Source of the DNA: Rikenellaceae bacterium
GTDB taxonomy: Bacteria > Bacteroidota > Bacteroidia > Bacteroidales > Rikenellaceae
Direction: 5' to 3'
NCBI GenBank assembly: GCA_015059965.1
Contig: SUZM01000009.1
Span: 25,777 to 89,776, forward strand
Length of the DNA: 64,000 nt
The position numbers and the translations under genes are program-made. The notes under the pieces are model-generated. The model did no database searches and was not told where the DNA came from. It worked only from the letters and a program-made list of their open reading frames with translations. Shown one piece after another: positions 42,407 through 51,264 of this stretch (its first letter is position 1; each line of letters opens with the position of its first letter).

Positions 42407-44772
42407 GAATAGACGGAATGCAGTGTGATCTGCAACCGCAGACCACCTTCAAAATCGGATGGTCGGCCGCAAGCCTCCAGTCGGCCGACACCCTGCGCAC
42501 AGGCTCCACCCTGCACCTTACGCTGCCCGCAACGGCCAACAACCAACGCATACTGGCCGATGCTTCGCTGCCCCACATGGCCGAGGCCTTCAACGAGACG
42601 ATCCACCGGGCCGAGCTCCATTGTGACGAGGTGGTCCTCTTTCAGGGGGTGGCCCGTCTGGTGGAGTGCTGCCCCGGGGAGCCCGAGAGGTGTTATCGGC
42701 TGGAGCTGCGCGGAGGAGCTGCTGCCTGGGCGGGGATAGCGGCACAAGCGGGGGTCGAAAAGCTGCCGATCGACTTCTCGATGCCTCTTCTGCCCAACGA
42801 GATTGTCAAGAGTTGGGCGTGCGGGCAGCATGAACCGGCGGTACGTTTCCTGCCCATAGCCTACGACGACTACCGCGCCCCCTTCGCCTCGGGGACGCTG
42901 CATCGGGTCGAACAGCTCCTCTCGGTGGATGACTTCTACCCCTTCCTCCACCTCGCAACACTCCTGAAGGCGATCTTCACCCAAGCCGGCTATGAGGTCA
43001 AGAGCTGCTTTCTGGAGGGGGAGTTTTTCCAAAAGCTCTACATCAGCGGCGCCTATCGCACCTCCGACACAACGGCACGTCGTCGCCGCATGGACTTCCT
43101 GGCCTTAAGGTCGGGCGATGGAGAGGCTGCAGCCGATGCCCTGGGCAGGGTCTACGCCTCACCCTTCATGGCGGCGAACAGCGTGGGCAACCTGGTCGAT
43201 GCCTACCTGCCGAACACCCCCGACTCGGAGGGAAAGCCCCTCACCGAATGTTTCTCGACAAACGGCTGCTTCTCCCTCGAAGAGGGGGAGATTCTCTTCC
43301 GACCCTTATGTGAGGTGGAGGCGGGATTCGAGTACCACCTGCACTATCGGACCGACTACCGCATCCTCACGCGCAAACGACTGCGGGGCTTCGATTCGAT
43401 CTATCTGGGCGAGGGGGCAGACTTCCGTTTCGAGCTCAAAAATCGCTTCGAAGATCGGCGCGAAAAGCTCACGGCGGGGCAGGCCTATCGGCTGGTGATC
43501 TTCGACTATGCGGCAGGCGAGCGTTTTCGGCTGAAGCTCTCATCGGGCGAGGTGGCGGCTCACATCTCGGAACGGGCTCCCCTGGTCACCCTCTCGGCCG
43601 GTGCCGCTACGGGCTCTCCCGAACTCGAACGGCTCAATGACGAGAGCGGACTCTGGGAGCCCTACCCCTCGGACTGGGCCCTCTACGACGGCTACATCGG
43701 CGAGAGTGGTACCACCGAGGCCGAGGTGGTGGTCCGCACAGCGGCCGAAAAGCTGACCCCCACTTCGCCCAAGTTCTTTCGTCACATCTACCTCTATGGG
43801 GCTGAAGAGGGGATGAAGGTTCGGATCCTGAAGGGGTGCACGCTGAGACCCTCCTTCTCTCCCCGACCCGCCTATGGAGAGCAGCTCTCGTGGGGCGATG
43901 TGGCCCATCACACCTTTCGTCAGGCGGAGCTGCTGGAGGCGGTGGTTCGTCTCTTCGACCTCTGCATCCTGAGCGACGAGGCAGCCGGCAGAGTCTATAT
44001 CGAGCCCTATGCCGACTTCTACCCTGCGGAGGGTGTGGCTGTGGAGTGGAGCGACCGCATGGTGGCGCGCAGCCTTAGTATCGAGCAGAGCGATCTGGAG
44101 GAGCATGAGGCACGCCGCTACGGCTACAGCCCCACCGATGGTGCGGTGCTTCGCCTGAACGAGGAGCTGGAGGAGCCCTTCGGAGAGTGGGTGGCTCGTT
44201 CCGACTCGAAGGCAACCCTCATGGGAGAGGAGGATCTGCGCTCGCCGCTCTTCGCCCCGACCCTCAACTTTTCGGGACACTTCGAGTCGGCCCCCTCAGC
44301 CCTGATCCCCTGTGTGGGCAATCGCGACTCGGCCGATGGTATCGAGAACTTCGAATTCACGCCCCGCCTGGTGCGCTATGTGGGGATGGCTCCACTGCCG
44401 GCCGAGGAGGGGCTGGGAGCTCCGGCACCCGAGGGAAGCTATCCGCTGGCCGCCTTCCACCTCCCGGACGAGGGCTTCACCCTCTGCTTCGAGGATCGCG
44501 ACGGCGCTCCGGGGCTCCACCGCTTCCACCTGGCCCATGAGGCGGTGCGCAACCACGGCCGACGACTGCGCCTGCAGCTGCACCTCAACCCCGAGGAGGT
44601 CGAAGCTCTCAACCACCCCTCGAGCGACCTCTCTGCAGGTTCGGATGCCCGGTTCCGATTCTGCCTCGGGGGCGAAGAGCTCAACTGCCGACTGGCCGAG
44701 ATTACGGAGTACGACCCCGCAAGCGGTGTGGCTCTCTGTCGGTTTCACCTCCTACCCGACGACCGCCCATGA
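42397..44772 (+). CDS. Large phage tail/baseplate-like protein
   Basis: A 791-residue protein from the ATG at 42397. Its opening (FKIGWSAASLQSADTLRTGS ... LHLTLPATANNQRIL, then VVLFQGVARLVE) follows the pattern of a large tail-associated protein family of Bacteroidetes phages, in which an N-terminal domain begins with similar LPATPxNxRxL text. The rest is beta-rich with no catalytic motif I can name. Start overlaps the previous gene by 10 bp and the end overlaps the next by 4 bp. An upstream in-frame start at 42193 would run 210 bp into gene 1 and is rejected. Confidence 0.72.
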   Translation: MELRIDGMQCDLQPQTTFKIGWSAASLQSADTLRTGSTLHLTLPATANNQRILADASLPHMAEAFNETIHRAELHCDEVVLFQGVARLVECCPGEPERCYRLELRGGAAAWAGIAAQAGVEKLPIDFSMPLLPNEIVKSWACGQHEPAVRFLPIAYDDYRAPFASGTLHRVEQLLSVDDFYPFLHLATLLKAIFTQAGYEVKSCFLEGEFFQKLYISGAYRTSDTTARRRRMDFLALRSGDGEAAADALGRVYASPFMAANSVGNLVDAYLPNTPDSEGKPLTECFSTNGCFSLEEGEILFRPLCEVEAGFEYHLHYRTDYRILTRKRLRGFDSIYLGEGADFRFELKNRFEDRREKLTAGQAYRLVIFDYAAGERFRLKLSSGEVAAHISERAPLVTLSAGAATGSPELERLNDESGLWEPYPSDWALYDGYIGESGTTEAEVVVRTAAEKLTPTSPKFFRHIYLYGAEEGMKVRILKGCTLRPSFSPRPAYGEQLSWGDVAHHTFRQAELLEAVVRLFDLCILSDEAAGRVYIEPYADFYPAEGVAVEWSDRMVARSLSIEQSDLEEHEARRYGYSPTDGAVLRLNEELEEPFGEWVARSDSKATLMGEEDLRSPLFAPTLNFSGHFESAPSALIPCVGNRDSADGIENFEFTPRLVRYVGMAPLPAEEGLGAPAPEGSYPLAAFHLPDEGFTLCFEDRDGAPGLHRFHLAHEAVRNHGRRLRLQLHLNPEEVEALNHPSSDLSAGSDARFRFCLGGEELNCRLAEITEYDPASGVALCRFHLLPDDRP

Positions 44773-45035
44773 GCCGACAGATGACCACCCCGGAACGCCA
44801 TGCCCGGAGCCTGCTTGAGGAGCTCTTTCGCGGCCACGAAGCGCTCTTCAAGGAGCTCCTGGCCGAGGGGCTGATCGACCTGCGCGCCGCCGAGCGAATG
44901 GCCATCCGCCACCGGGTCGATGCCCTCTGCGCCGAAGGAAGAGGGCGCTGCGAAGCGATGGAGGAGGTTGCCGAAAACTTCTGCTGCTCCTATGAGAAGG
45001 TCCGTGCCGCCGTCTATGCAAAACCAACCTGTTAA
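44769..45035 (+). CDS. Small helical phage-cassette protein
   Basis: An 88-residue mostly helical protein (LLEELFRGHEALFKELLAEGLID ... MEEVAENFCCSYEKVRAAVYA). Its ATGA overlaps the stop of the large tail-like gene. The C-terminal part resembles a small helix-turn-helix, so a regulatory or chaperone role is possible. No family recognised. Confidence 0.6.
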   Translation: MSRQMTTPERHARSLLEELFRGHEALFKELLAEGLIDLRAAERMAIRHRVDALCAEGRGRCEAMEEVAENFCCSYEKVRAAVYAKPTC

Positions 45036-45045
45036 ATCAAAACTT

Positions 45046-45963
45046 ATGCAGAACAAAATTTTCATCAAAAACCACGAAGCGCTCTGCGAGATCGAGATCG
45101 AGGGGATCATCGGAGTCCCCGAAGAGTGGCAGTTCGACCACCCCGATCAGCGCATAGCCACCTACGAAGGATTCCGCGAGGCCCTGCAACGCATCACGGC
45201 CATCGAAGAGGGTGAAGTGGTGGTACACATCCGCTCCACGGGAGGCGACGTGAACGACGCCCTGCTGATCTACGACGCCCTGCGTGCCACCCGCGCCCAC
45301 ATCACCACCCGTTGCTACGGCTACACCGCCTCAGCGGCCACCATCATCGCCCAGGCCGCCTCCGAGGGGTGTCGCGAGATCGCCCCCGAAGCCCTCTACC
45401 TGATCCACAACTCGATCTGCTCGACCGAGGGCAATGCCGAGGAGCTGCGTGCCCGTGTGGAGCTGCTGGAGAAGACCGACGAGCGCCTGGCGGCCCTCTA
45501 TGCCGAACGCTCGGGGCTGGACAAGGAGAGTTTCCGTGCCCTGATGGCCGAGAACAACGGTCGCGGCCGCTGGCTCTCTCCCGACGAGGCGATTGCCGCA
45601 GGACTTGCCGATCGCACCATTCCCCCCGCCCGCTCATCGGAAAAGAGCCCCTCCGAGGAGCCCGACAAGGCCGCAGAATCGGCTCCCGAGGCCCTGAAGA
45701 GGAGCCTTGCGCAGGGGTGGAAACGCCTGGTGGAGGCAGTCTGCTCGCCCTCCGAAGAGTTGCCCACAGCCGAGGATCGCAACATCCTCCACTTCGAACC
45801 CTTCGAGAGCCGAAGCGAACAAAAGCCCGCCCCTCTCCGCCGCAACCGAAAGGCACCTCAGCCGACCACCGCGGCGGCCCGTGAGGATCCCTCGCTGAGA
45901 GAGCCGCTCTACTCGGCCAACCGCGAAGCCTATGCCGCCGATGCAAAGTCGTTTCGCAAATAA
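45046..45963 (+). CDS. ClpP-like head maturation protease
   Basis: A 305-residue S14-type serine protease from the ATG at 45046. Ser96 lies in YGYTASAAT and His121 in YLIHNS; the region that carries the third catalytic residue in ClpP reads NNGRGRWLS, so the ClpP Asp is not conserved, as in many phage S14 members. Residues 1-195 are the protease; about 110 residues follow that are rich in Ser, Pro and charged residues, ending before the capsid gene, and could be a scaffold-like part. It precedes the capsid gene, so procapsid cleavage is the likely role. Confidence 0.82.
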   Translation: MQNKIFIKNHEALCEIEIEGIIGVPEEWQFDHPDQRIATYEGFREALQRITAIEEGEVVVHIRSTGGDVNDALLIYDALRATRAHITTRCYGYTASAATIIAQAASEGCREIAPEALYLIHNSICSTEGNAEELRARVELLEKTDERLAALYAERSGLDKESFRALMAENNGRGRWLSPDEAIAAGLADRTIPPARSSEKSPSEEPDKAAESAPEALKRSLAQGWKRLVEAVCSPSEELPTAEDRNILHFEPFESRSEQKPAPLRRNRKAPQPTTAAAREDPSLREPLYSANREAYAADAKSFRK

Positions 45964-46026
45964 CCTAAAAAGAAACCAAAACTAACCATCAATCAACCAT
46001 TTATTCACCCTTAAAACCAAAACATT

Positions 46027-47007
46027 ATGTCGTTTATTGAAAATCCCAAGACCTACACCGGACACGATTTGGAGACCATCTTCTTCCGCCCCATGCTGGC
46101 GGGCCCCTCGGCACAGGAGCTGGGGGTACGCATCCTCTACAACATGCCCACGCCGACCACCGTACAACTCTGGGAGGCCCAGAGCAACGTGCTGCAGAAG
46201 TACTCCTCGGCCGGCTGGTCGGGTGGCACGGCTGCCACCAAGGCGCAGAAGACCATTGCGCTTGAGCGTGTCAAGGCGGAGTTGGGCTTTGCCGCTGCCG
46301 ACTACTTCTCGATGGTCTACGAACTGATCGTGGGGCGCTCGGATGTGAACCTCGACGACCTCTCGGGCACGGAGCTCGAGGCCGCCGAAACGGAGCTCTT
46401 CAAGCGAGCCATCGGTGAGGGTATTCGCGCCACCATGTGGGTGGGTGACACCTCGATCGAGGAGGGATTCAACACCTTCAACGGATTCCTCACCCTGATG
46501 TCGCAGTATATCGAGGGCGGCGCCGTAACCCCCTACCACTACGCAGCCACCCTGCTCGAGAATCCCGAGGGGGCTGTCGAGCTCTTCGATCAGGTGTGGG
46601 AGCAGGCGGACGAGCGCCTTAAGGACCTCAAGAGCGAGGGCCAGCTGGCGATGTTCGTCACCTCGGATATCTACCACCTCTATGAGAAGTACCTCGACTC
46701 GAAGGGGGCTGAGAGCGCCTACACGGAGCTGGTCAATGGTCGTCCCGCTCTGGCCTACCACGGCATTCCGATCATCGACCTGCACATCTCGAGCTACCTG
46801 AAGGAGAGCCTGCTGCCTCAGTCGTTGTGTCTGCTGACCGATCGTCGCAACCTGGTCCTGGCAGTCAATACGGCCGACTTCCCCGGCACCGAGGTACGCA
46901 TGTGGTACAACCCCGACCTGATGGAGAATCGCCAGCGTGCCACCTTTATGGCCGGATGTGAGATCCTCGACGAACGCATCGTCAGCCTGGCGCAGATTCG
47001 CGCCTAA
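46027..47007 (+). CDS. Major capsid protein, HK97-like
   Basis: A 326-residue protein directly after the maturation protease, in the size range of HK97-fold major capsid proteins. Supporting text includes the long helix-rich N-terminal part (IALERVKAELGFAAADYFSMVYELIVG), the EEGFNTFNGFL stretch and a C-terminal ...NLVLAVNTADFPGTEVRMWYNPDLMENRQRATFMAGCEIL, which resembles Bacteroidetes phage capsid proteins. Identity is inferred from these and from position. A hairpin terminator follows the stop. Confidence 0.78.
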   Translation: MSFIENPKTYTGHDLETIFFRPMLAGPSAQELGVRILYNMPTPTTVQLWEAQSNVLQKYSSAGWSGGTAATKAQKTIALERVKAELGFAAADYFSMVYELIVGRSDVNLDDLSGTELEAAETELFKRAIGEGIRATMWVGDTSIEEGFNTFNGFLTLMSQYIEGGAVTPYHYAATLLENPEGAVELFDQVWEQADERLKDLKSEGQLAMFVTSDIYHLYEKYLDSKGAESAYTELVNGRPALAYHGIPIIDLHISSYLKESLLPQSLCLLTDRRNLVLAVNTADFPGTEVRMWYNPDLMENRQRATFMAGCEILDERIVSLAQIRA

Positions 47008-47014
47008 GAGCCCA

Positions 47015-47050
47015 CTCTGCCGGGCGGGGACCACTCTCCTCCCGGCAGAG
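47015..47050 (+). terminator. Terminator between capsid and portal genes
   Basis: CTCTGCCGGG pairs with CCCGGCAGAG (10 bp, 16-nt loop). The T-run is weak (ATTTCTAGTTTT). Confidence 0.6.
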
Positions 47051-47078
47051 ATTTCTAGTTTTGGGGGTGCGATATGGG

Positions 47079-47200
47079 AGGTTTGGGAAGGAAAAACCAA
47101 AATGGAAAAACCGGATTGTAAACCCATAATGGAAATACCCGGAACGAAAAACCCAAAATAGAAAACCCAAAATAGAAATACTCGGAATAGAAATTTGTTT
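47079..47200. repeat. Degenerate tandem repeat between capsid and portal
   Basis: Repeated variants of GAAAAACCCAAAATA (for example at 47084, 47100, 47133, 47146, 47160 and 47176), period near 15-17 bp, AT-rich in an otherwise GC-rich cassette. It sits just upstream of the portal start at 47214. Confidence 0.5.
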
Positions 47201-47213
47201 AGAAAAATTTGGA

Positions 47214-48443
47214 ATGACGACCATGCAAAAACAGAAAAAGATTGCGGTGCGCAACTGCCACGAGGATCCCTACATCCACCTCGCGGGATCGGTGGGGAGC
47301 AACGAGCACTTTTGGCGCTGGGGCGATGACAACCTGCTGCCCGAGGCGCTGGCCCTGCTCTCTCGCCGCTCGACCGTCCACCGGCGCATCATCAACGACA
47401 AGGCCGACTACATCTCGGGCAAGGGGTTCAACTGCGGCGATGGAGAGGGGTTACTCCGAGCGTTCATCGAACAGGCCAACGGCCATGAGGAGTCGCTGCG
47501 CAAGGTGCTCAACAAGCTCGCCTTCGACAAGGCGCTCTTCGGCAACGCCTTCCTGGAGGTGGTGACCGATGCCGCGCACTCCTTCCTGGCCCTCTACCAC
47601 CAGGATGCCTCGCAGTGTCGCGTGGCCAAGGACGACCAACACATCCTGATCCACCCCGATTGGCACCATTTCCGCCCTGCGGAGGCCCATTCGCTCCCGC
47701 TCTGGCCCCTGATGGAGGAGCAGGCCGACGGAACCCTGCGCGCGATGGTTCACTACAAGGACTACGAACCGCTCTTCAGCCACTACGGCGTGCCACCCTA
47801 TATTGCCGGATTGGATGTCTCGGCCATCGCCTACAAGACCGATCGATGGAACATCTCACGCCTGGACAACTCGTTTCAACTCTCGGGCGTCATGATGCTC
47901 GACGGCGCAATGAGCTCCGAAGAGGAGGCCGAGGAGCTGATTCGTACCGCCGAGCGCAAATTCGCCGGACGTCCCGGCCAGGTGATGTTCATGCTCAAAG
48001 AGGGCAAGGAGAACGAAAACTCGCGCTTTATCCCCATCTCGTCCCAAAACGAGGGGGACTGGAAGTCGCTGCACGACCAGGCGACTTCGGACATTGTGGT
48101 AGCCCACTCCTGGTTCCGCTCGCTGAGCGGACTGGAGTACAGCTCGGGCTTCAGTGCCGAACGCATCCTGCACGAATATGAGGTGGCTTTGAACACCGTC
48201 ATCCTCGGCGAACAGGATGAACTGATGGAGCCCATCCGCCGCATCATTGGTGAGATTTTGAAACTCGACTGCTCGTCACTCGAGATCGTCAACCGTCCAC
48301 CCACGCGCTCCAAACCGATCTATATGCGCGTTTGGGAGGCCCGCAAAGCCGATGGCCTGGACTACGACCCCGAGGATCCCGAGCAGCAGTACTACCTCTC
48401 GCAGATTGCCAAGTATAACCTCAAATCGATTGATCCCCTCTGA
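47214..48443 (+). CDS. Phage portal protein
   Basis: A 409-residue portal-like protein. The N-terminus has WRWGDDNLLPEALALLSRRSTVHRRIINDKADYISGKGF, and LNKLAFDKALFGNAFLEVVTD follows, the usual early portal motifs; TSDIVVAHSWFRSLSGLEYSSGFSAERILHEYEVALNTVILGEQ matches the portal core of Bacteroidetes phages. Portals form the dodecameric ring through which DNA enters the head, but the terminase that drives this is absent here. The stop overlaps the next start by one base. Confidence 0.85.
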   Translation: MTTMQKQKKIAVRNCHEDPYIHLAGSVGSNEHFWRWGDDNLLPEALALLSRRSTVHRRIINDKADYISGKGFNCGDGEGLLRAFIEQANGHEESLRKVLNKLAFDKALFGNAFLEVVTDAAHSFLALYHQDASQCRVAKDDQHILIHPDWHHFRPAEAHSLPLWPLMEEQADGTLRAMVHYKDYEPLFSHYGVPPYIAGLDVSAIAYKTDRWNISRLDNSFQLSGVMMLDGAMSSEEEAEELIRTAERKFAGRPGQVMFMLKEGKENENSRFIPISSQNEGDWKSLHDQATSDIVVAHSWFRSLSGLEYSSGFSAERILHEYEVALNTVILGEQDELMEPIRRIIGEILKLDCSSLEIVNRPPTRSKPIYMRVWEARKADGLDYDPEDPEQQYYLSQIAKYNLKSIDPL

Positions 48444-48922
48444 TGAAAACACTGCTTACAGCCCATCAGGTCCTCGACCTCGCCTTTGCCGCGGGGGAGC
48501 ACCTGCCGCCCGAGGCCCTCACCCGGGCAATGATCGCTGCCGCCGAAGAGCGGTACGTCCGTCCCCTTGTGGGAGATAGTCTCTATCAAGATCTTCTCAC
48601 AGGGGCCCACGAAGCATTTTCGGCCGACTATATCAGGCCGCTGGCCGCCTTAGGGGTAAAGCGCCTTCTGCTTCCCCAGCTCAAACTCCGCCCCGCCCTC
48701 TGCGGGGTGGTGGAGCCCAAAGCCCAAGGGTGGCAGTCGGCCTCCGAGGAGAGCCTCGAGGCGGCCGACCGCGCCCAGGCCCTGGAGATCGAAGCGCTGA
48801 GTCGCCGCCTGCACAAGGAGCTCGAACGGCTCCACGCCGAAGGGGAGCTCGAAGCCTACCGACCCGAAGAGAACATCCGTAACCGTTGTCGCAACCATGG
48901 AGGCCTTTTCCAGATTTTGTAG
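48443..48922 (+). CDS. DUF6712-like phage connector protein
   Basis: A 159-residue protein following the portal, with AAAEERYVRPLVGDSLYQDLL and a central LGVKRLLLPQLKLRPALCG, resembling the DUF6712 family that follows portals in Bacteroidetes phages. A head-tail connector function is likely by position. It overlaps the holin gene by 26 bp. Confidence 0.68.
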   Translation: MKTLLTAHQVLDLAFAAGEHLPPEALTRAMIAAAEERYVRPLVGDSLYQDLLTGAHEAFSADYIRPLAALGVKRLLLPQLKLRPALCGVVEPKAQGWQSASEESLEAADRAQALEIEALSRRLHKELERLHAEGELEAYRPEENIRNRCRNHGGLFQIL

Positions 48923-49331
48923 TGGGGCGCTGGCCGCCATGGGGGCACTCTTTGCCCCGGTGCTCCCGCTTGTGGGGTGCACCACCCTCTTTATCTTTAT
49001 CGATTTCCTGACCGGAGTGGCGGCCGATCGCTCCCGGGCCCTCCGGGAGGGGCGCTGCTGGTTCTTCGAGAGCCGCCGGGCCTGGCGCACAATCCTCAAG
49101 GCGGGTTTTATCTGGATCGCCATCTCAATGGCCTGGCTGCTGGAGGAGTATGTGCTGGGCCTGCCGAGCCTACACCTGGCCCGACTCCTGGCCGGCTTCA
49201 CCTGTGGCGTGGAGATGTGGTCGTTCCTCGAGAATGCCGGCGAGCTGTCCGACGGCCCCCTGTTTCGGGCCATTCGCCGCGTAGCCCGCAACCATATCAC
49301 AAGAAGAAAGGAGGGGGTTTATGAAGAGTAG
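48897..49331 (+). CDS. Phage holin family protein
   Basis: A 144-residue membrane protein with two to three predicted helices (LAAMGALFAPVLPLVGCTTLFIFIDFLTGVAAD, TILKAGFIWIAISMAWLLEEYV, LLAGFTCGVEMWSF), following the Phage_holin_4 pattern with the FLTG-ADR loop. It would permeabilise the inner membrane to release the endolysin encoded next. It overlaps the endolysin by 11 bp. Confidence 0.78.
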   Translation: MEAFSRFCSGALAAMGALFAPVLPLVGCTTLFIFIDFLTGVAADRSRALREGRCWFFESRRAWRTILKAGFIWIAISMAWLLEEYVLGLPSLHLARLLAGFTCGVEMWSFLENAGELSDGPLFRAIRRVARNHITRRKEGVYEE

Positions 49332-49761
49332 AGGTCTGAGAAATCACAACCCGGGCAATATCCGCCGCACATCCGGACGAGGGGTCTACCGCGGAGAGGT
49401 GGAGCAGCCGACCGATCCCGAATTTCGTCAATTCGTGGCCCCGAAGTGGGGCTATCGGGCCCTCTTCGTCGTTCTCTACACCTACGAGATTCGCCACAGA
49501 CTGCGAACACCCAGGCAGATGATCTCACGCTGGGCCCCTCCCACGGAGAACCACACCGAAACGTACATTCGTTTTGTCTGCGAGCAAACGGGGCTCTCCC
49601 CCGACACCCCAATCTCGGCCCTCGACCCAAAGATCATGCTCCCCTTCGGTGCCGCAATCTCCGAAATGGAGAATGGCGAGAAGGCCTCTTGGGAGGATCT
49701 TGAAGCGGGCTGGGAGCTCTTTTTTCGAGATTATGGCCCAAAATCGACAAAAAAGAGGTAA
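49321..49761 (+). CDS. Phage endolysin-like protein (P5-type)
   Basis: A 146-residue protein with the opening RGLRNHNPGNIRRTSG and the IRHRLRTPRQMISRWAPPTENHTETYIRFVCEQTGLSP block, typical of small lysozyme-like proteins often annotated as structural protein P5 or lytic protein next to holins. Expected to cleave peptidoglycan. No signal peptide, so export would depend on the holin. Its stop is 9 bp before comEC. Confidence 0.75.
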   Translation: MKSRGLRNHNPGNIRRTSGRGVYRGEVEQPTDPEFRQFVAPKWGYRALFVVLYTYEIRHRLRTPRQMISRWAPPTENHTETYIRFVCEQTGLSPDTPISALDPKIMLPFGAAISEMENGEKASWEDLEAGWELFFRDYGPKSTKKR

Positions 49762-49770
49762 TTTTACGCC

Positions 49771-51264
49771 ATGATTCGATGGTCTGCGAAAGAGGTGGGG
49801 CGGCATCTGCACGATCTGCCCATGCTGCGGGTAGTGCTGCCCGTGGTTGGGGGCATTCTCGCCGAGAGCCTCCTCGAACTCCCGGGCCTCTATCTGTGGG
49901 GCGGAGTGGTGGTGGCGGGAGGCTGCGCCCTGAGGTTCCGCTCCTCGCTCTACATCACGGTCGCCCTCCTGCTCTTGGGCATGGGTTGCGCATCGCTCCA
50001 CCGCCATGAGGCGGCTCCTCCGATGGGGGAGGGGCTCTATGTCGTGCGCGTGGAGTCGCAGCCCGTCCTCCGCGAGCGCTACAGCACCGCCTCGGCACAT
50101 CTGGTTGCCTGGTGCGACAAACAGGGGGTGTGGCGGGGCTCCGAAAAACGGCTGAGCCTCTATGCCGATTCAACCCTGACGATCCGCATACATGAGGAGC
50201 TCACGCTGCGCGGACGCTTGCGTCCCTACCGCGAAGCTGACTCCTTCTATGCCCGTCTGCAAGCGGCCCGCGGTTATGTCGGCATGCTCTGGGCCTCAGA
50301 GAGCGCACTCCTTCAGCGCGACAGCTCCCGGGGTCCCGGATGGATCGAAGGGCTGCACCTGAAAGGCACCGATGGGATCGCTCGGATGGGGCTGAGCCCC
50401 GAGAATCGGGCCGTAGTGGAGGCGATGACCATCGGCGAACGCAGCCACCTGACCCCGGCGCTGCGCGAAAGCTATGCCCGCAGCGGCGCCTCACATCTGC
50501 TTGCCGTCTCGGGACTCCATGTAGGCATCCTTTTCCTCTTTATAAATGCCCTGATGTGGGGCCTGCCGCTACTCAACGGCGGCCATCGCCTGAAGGCCCT
50601 CATCGCCACGGCGGCAATCTGGCTCTATGCCCTCGTTGCAGGGGCTTCGCCCGGTGTGCTGCGTGCCGCCTGGATGTTTACGGCCCTGCAACTTGCCCAC
50701 GCCTTCTCGCTCCGCTATCGGGGGCTGAACATCCTCTTCGGAGTGGCCGTCGTGATGCTTCTCCTGGAGCCCCGCCAACTCTTCGACATCAGTTTCCAGC
50801 TCTCGTTTCTGGCCGTTGTGGCGATTCTGAGCTGGGGAGCACCTCTGCTTCGAGGGCAGCACAACCGCTTTTTCAAGGGGTTGGCGGCCCTCTTTCTGAT
50901 CGGAGGCGTGGCTACACTGGCCACAGCACCCCTCTCTGTCTACCGCTTCGGGATCTTCGCCCCGATCGGAGTGGTGATCAATCCCGTGGTGATCTTCACC
51001 GCCGAACTCCTGCTCGGCCTTACGCTGCTCGCCCTCTTCATCCCTGCCGGCCCCGCACTCCTCGGATGGGCCGTGGAGTGGACTGCCTCGCTCCAGAACG
51101 AAGTGGTGCGCCGGGCTGCGGAGTGGGAATGGGGCTCTTTTGATCTTCAAAGCGATGGCACCACCACACTGCTGATCTACCTCTTCCTGATCCTTATGAC
51201 CCTCGCCGCCTGGGGGTTGAAACGCATAAAACCGCTAAAATTGGAAGATGATGACCTTGGATGA
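49771..51264 (+). CDS. comEC: ComEC/Rec2 family DNA-uptake channel
   Basis: A 497-residue membrane protein: N-terminal OB-like DUF4131 part (about 60-190) and then the ComEC core with eight or more helices, including SGASHLLAVSGLHVGILFLFINALMW and ASPGVLRAAWMFTALQLA. The C-terminal metallo-beta-lactamase domain of longer ComEC proteins is absent. ComEC carries single-stranded DNA across the inner membrane during transformation. It begins 9 bp after the phage endolysin and overlaps the next gene by 17 bp, so transcription may come from the phage cassette. Confidence 0.9.
   Translation: MIRWSAKEVGRHLHDLPMLRVVLPVVGGILAESLLELPGLYLWGGVVVAGGCALRFRSSLYITVALLLLGMGCASLHRHEAAPPMGEGLYVVRVESQPVLRERYSTASAHLVAWCDKQGVWRGSEKRLSLYADSTLTIRIHEELTLRGRLRPYREADSFYARLQAARGYVGMLWASESALLQRDSSRGPGWIEGLHLKGTDGIARMGLSPENRAVVEAMTIGERSHLTPALRESYARSGASHLLAVSGLHVGILFLFINALMWGLPLLNGGHRLKALIATAAIWLYALVAGASPGVLRAAWMFTALQLAHAFSLRYRGLNILFGVAVVMLLLEPRQLFDISFQLSFLAVVAILSWGAPLLRGQHNRFFKGLAALFLIGGVATLATAPLSVYRFGIFAPIGVVINPVVIFTAELLLGLTLLALFIPAGPALLGWAVEWTASLQNEVVRRAAEWEWGSFDLQSDGTTTLLIYLFLILMTLAAWGLKRIKPLKLEDDDLG

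Larger units (their letters stand above)
41438..49761 (+). mobile_element. Compact phage-derived structural cassette, no terminase or integrase
   Basis: Nine genes in one direction, all open: two tail-like proteins, a small protein, ClpP-like protease, major capsid, portal, DUF6712-like connector, holin and endolysin. Most gaps are overlaps of 1-35 bp; only the capsid-portal gap is long (206 bp, with a terminator). I find no terminase, integrase, tape measure, repressor or att repeat. The next gene, comEC, begins 9 bp after the endolysin stop. Base composition looks like the host's. Gene order (protease-capsid-portal) is reversed relative to the common portal-protease-capsid. Confidence 0.7.
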
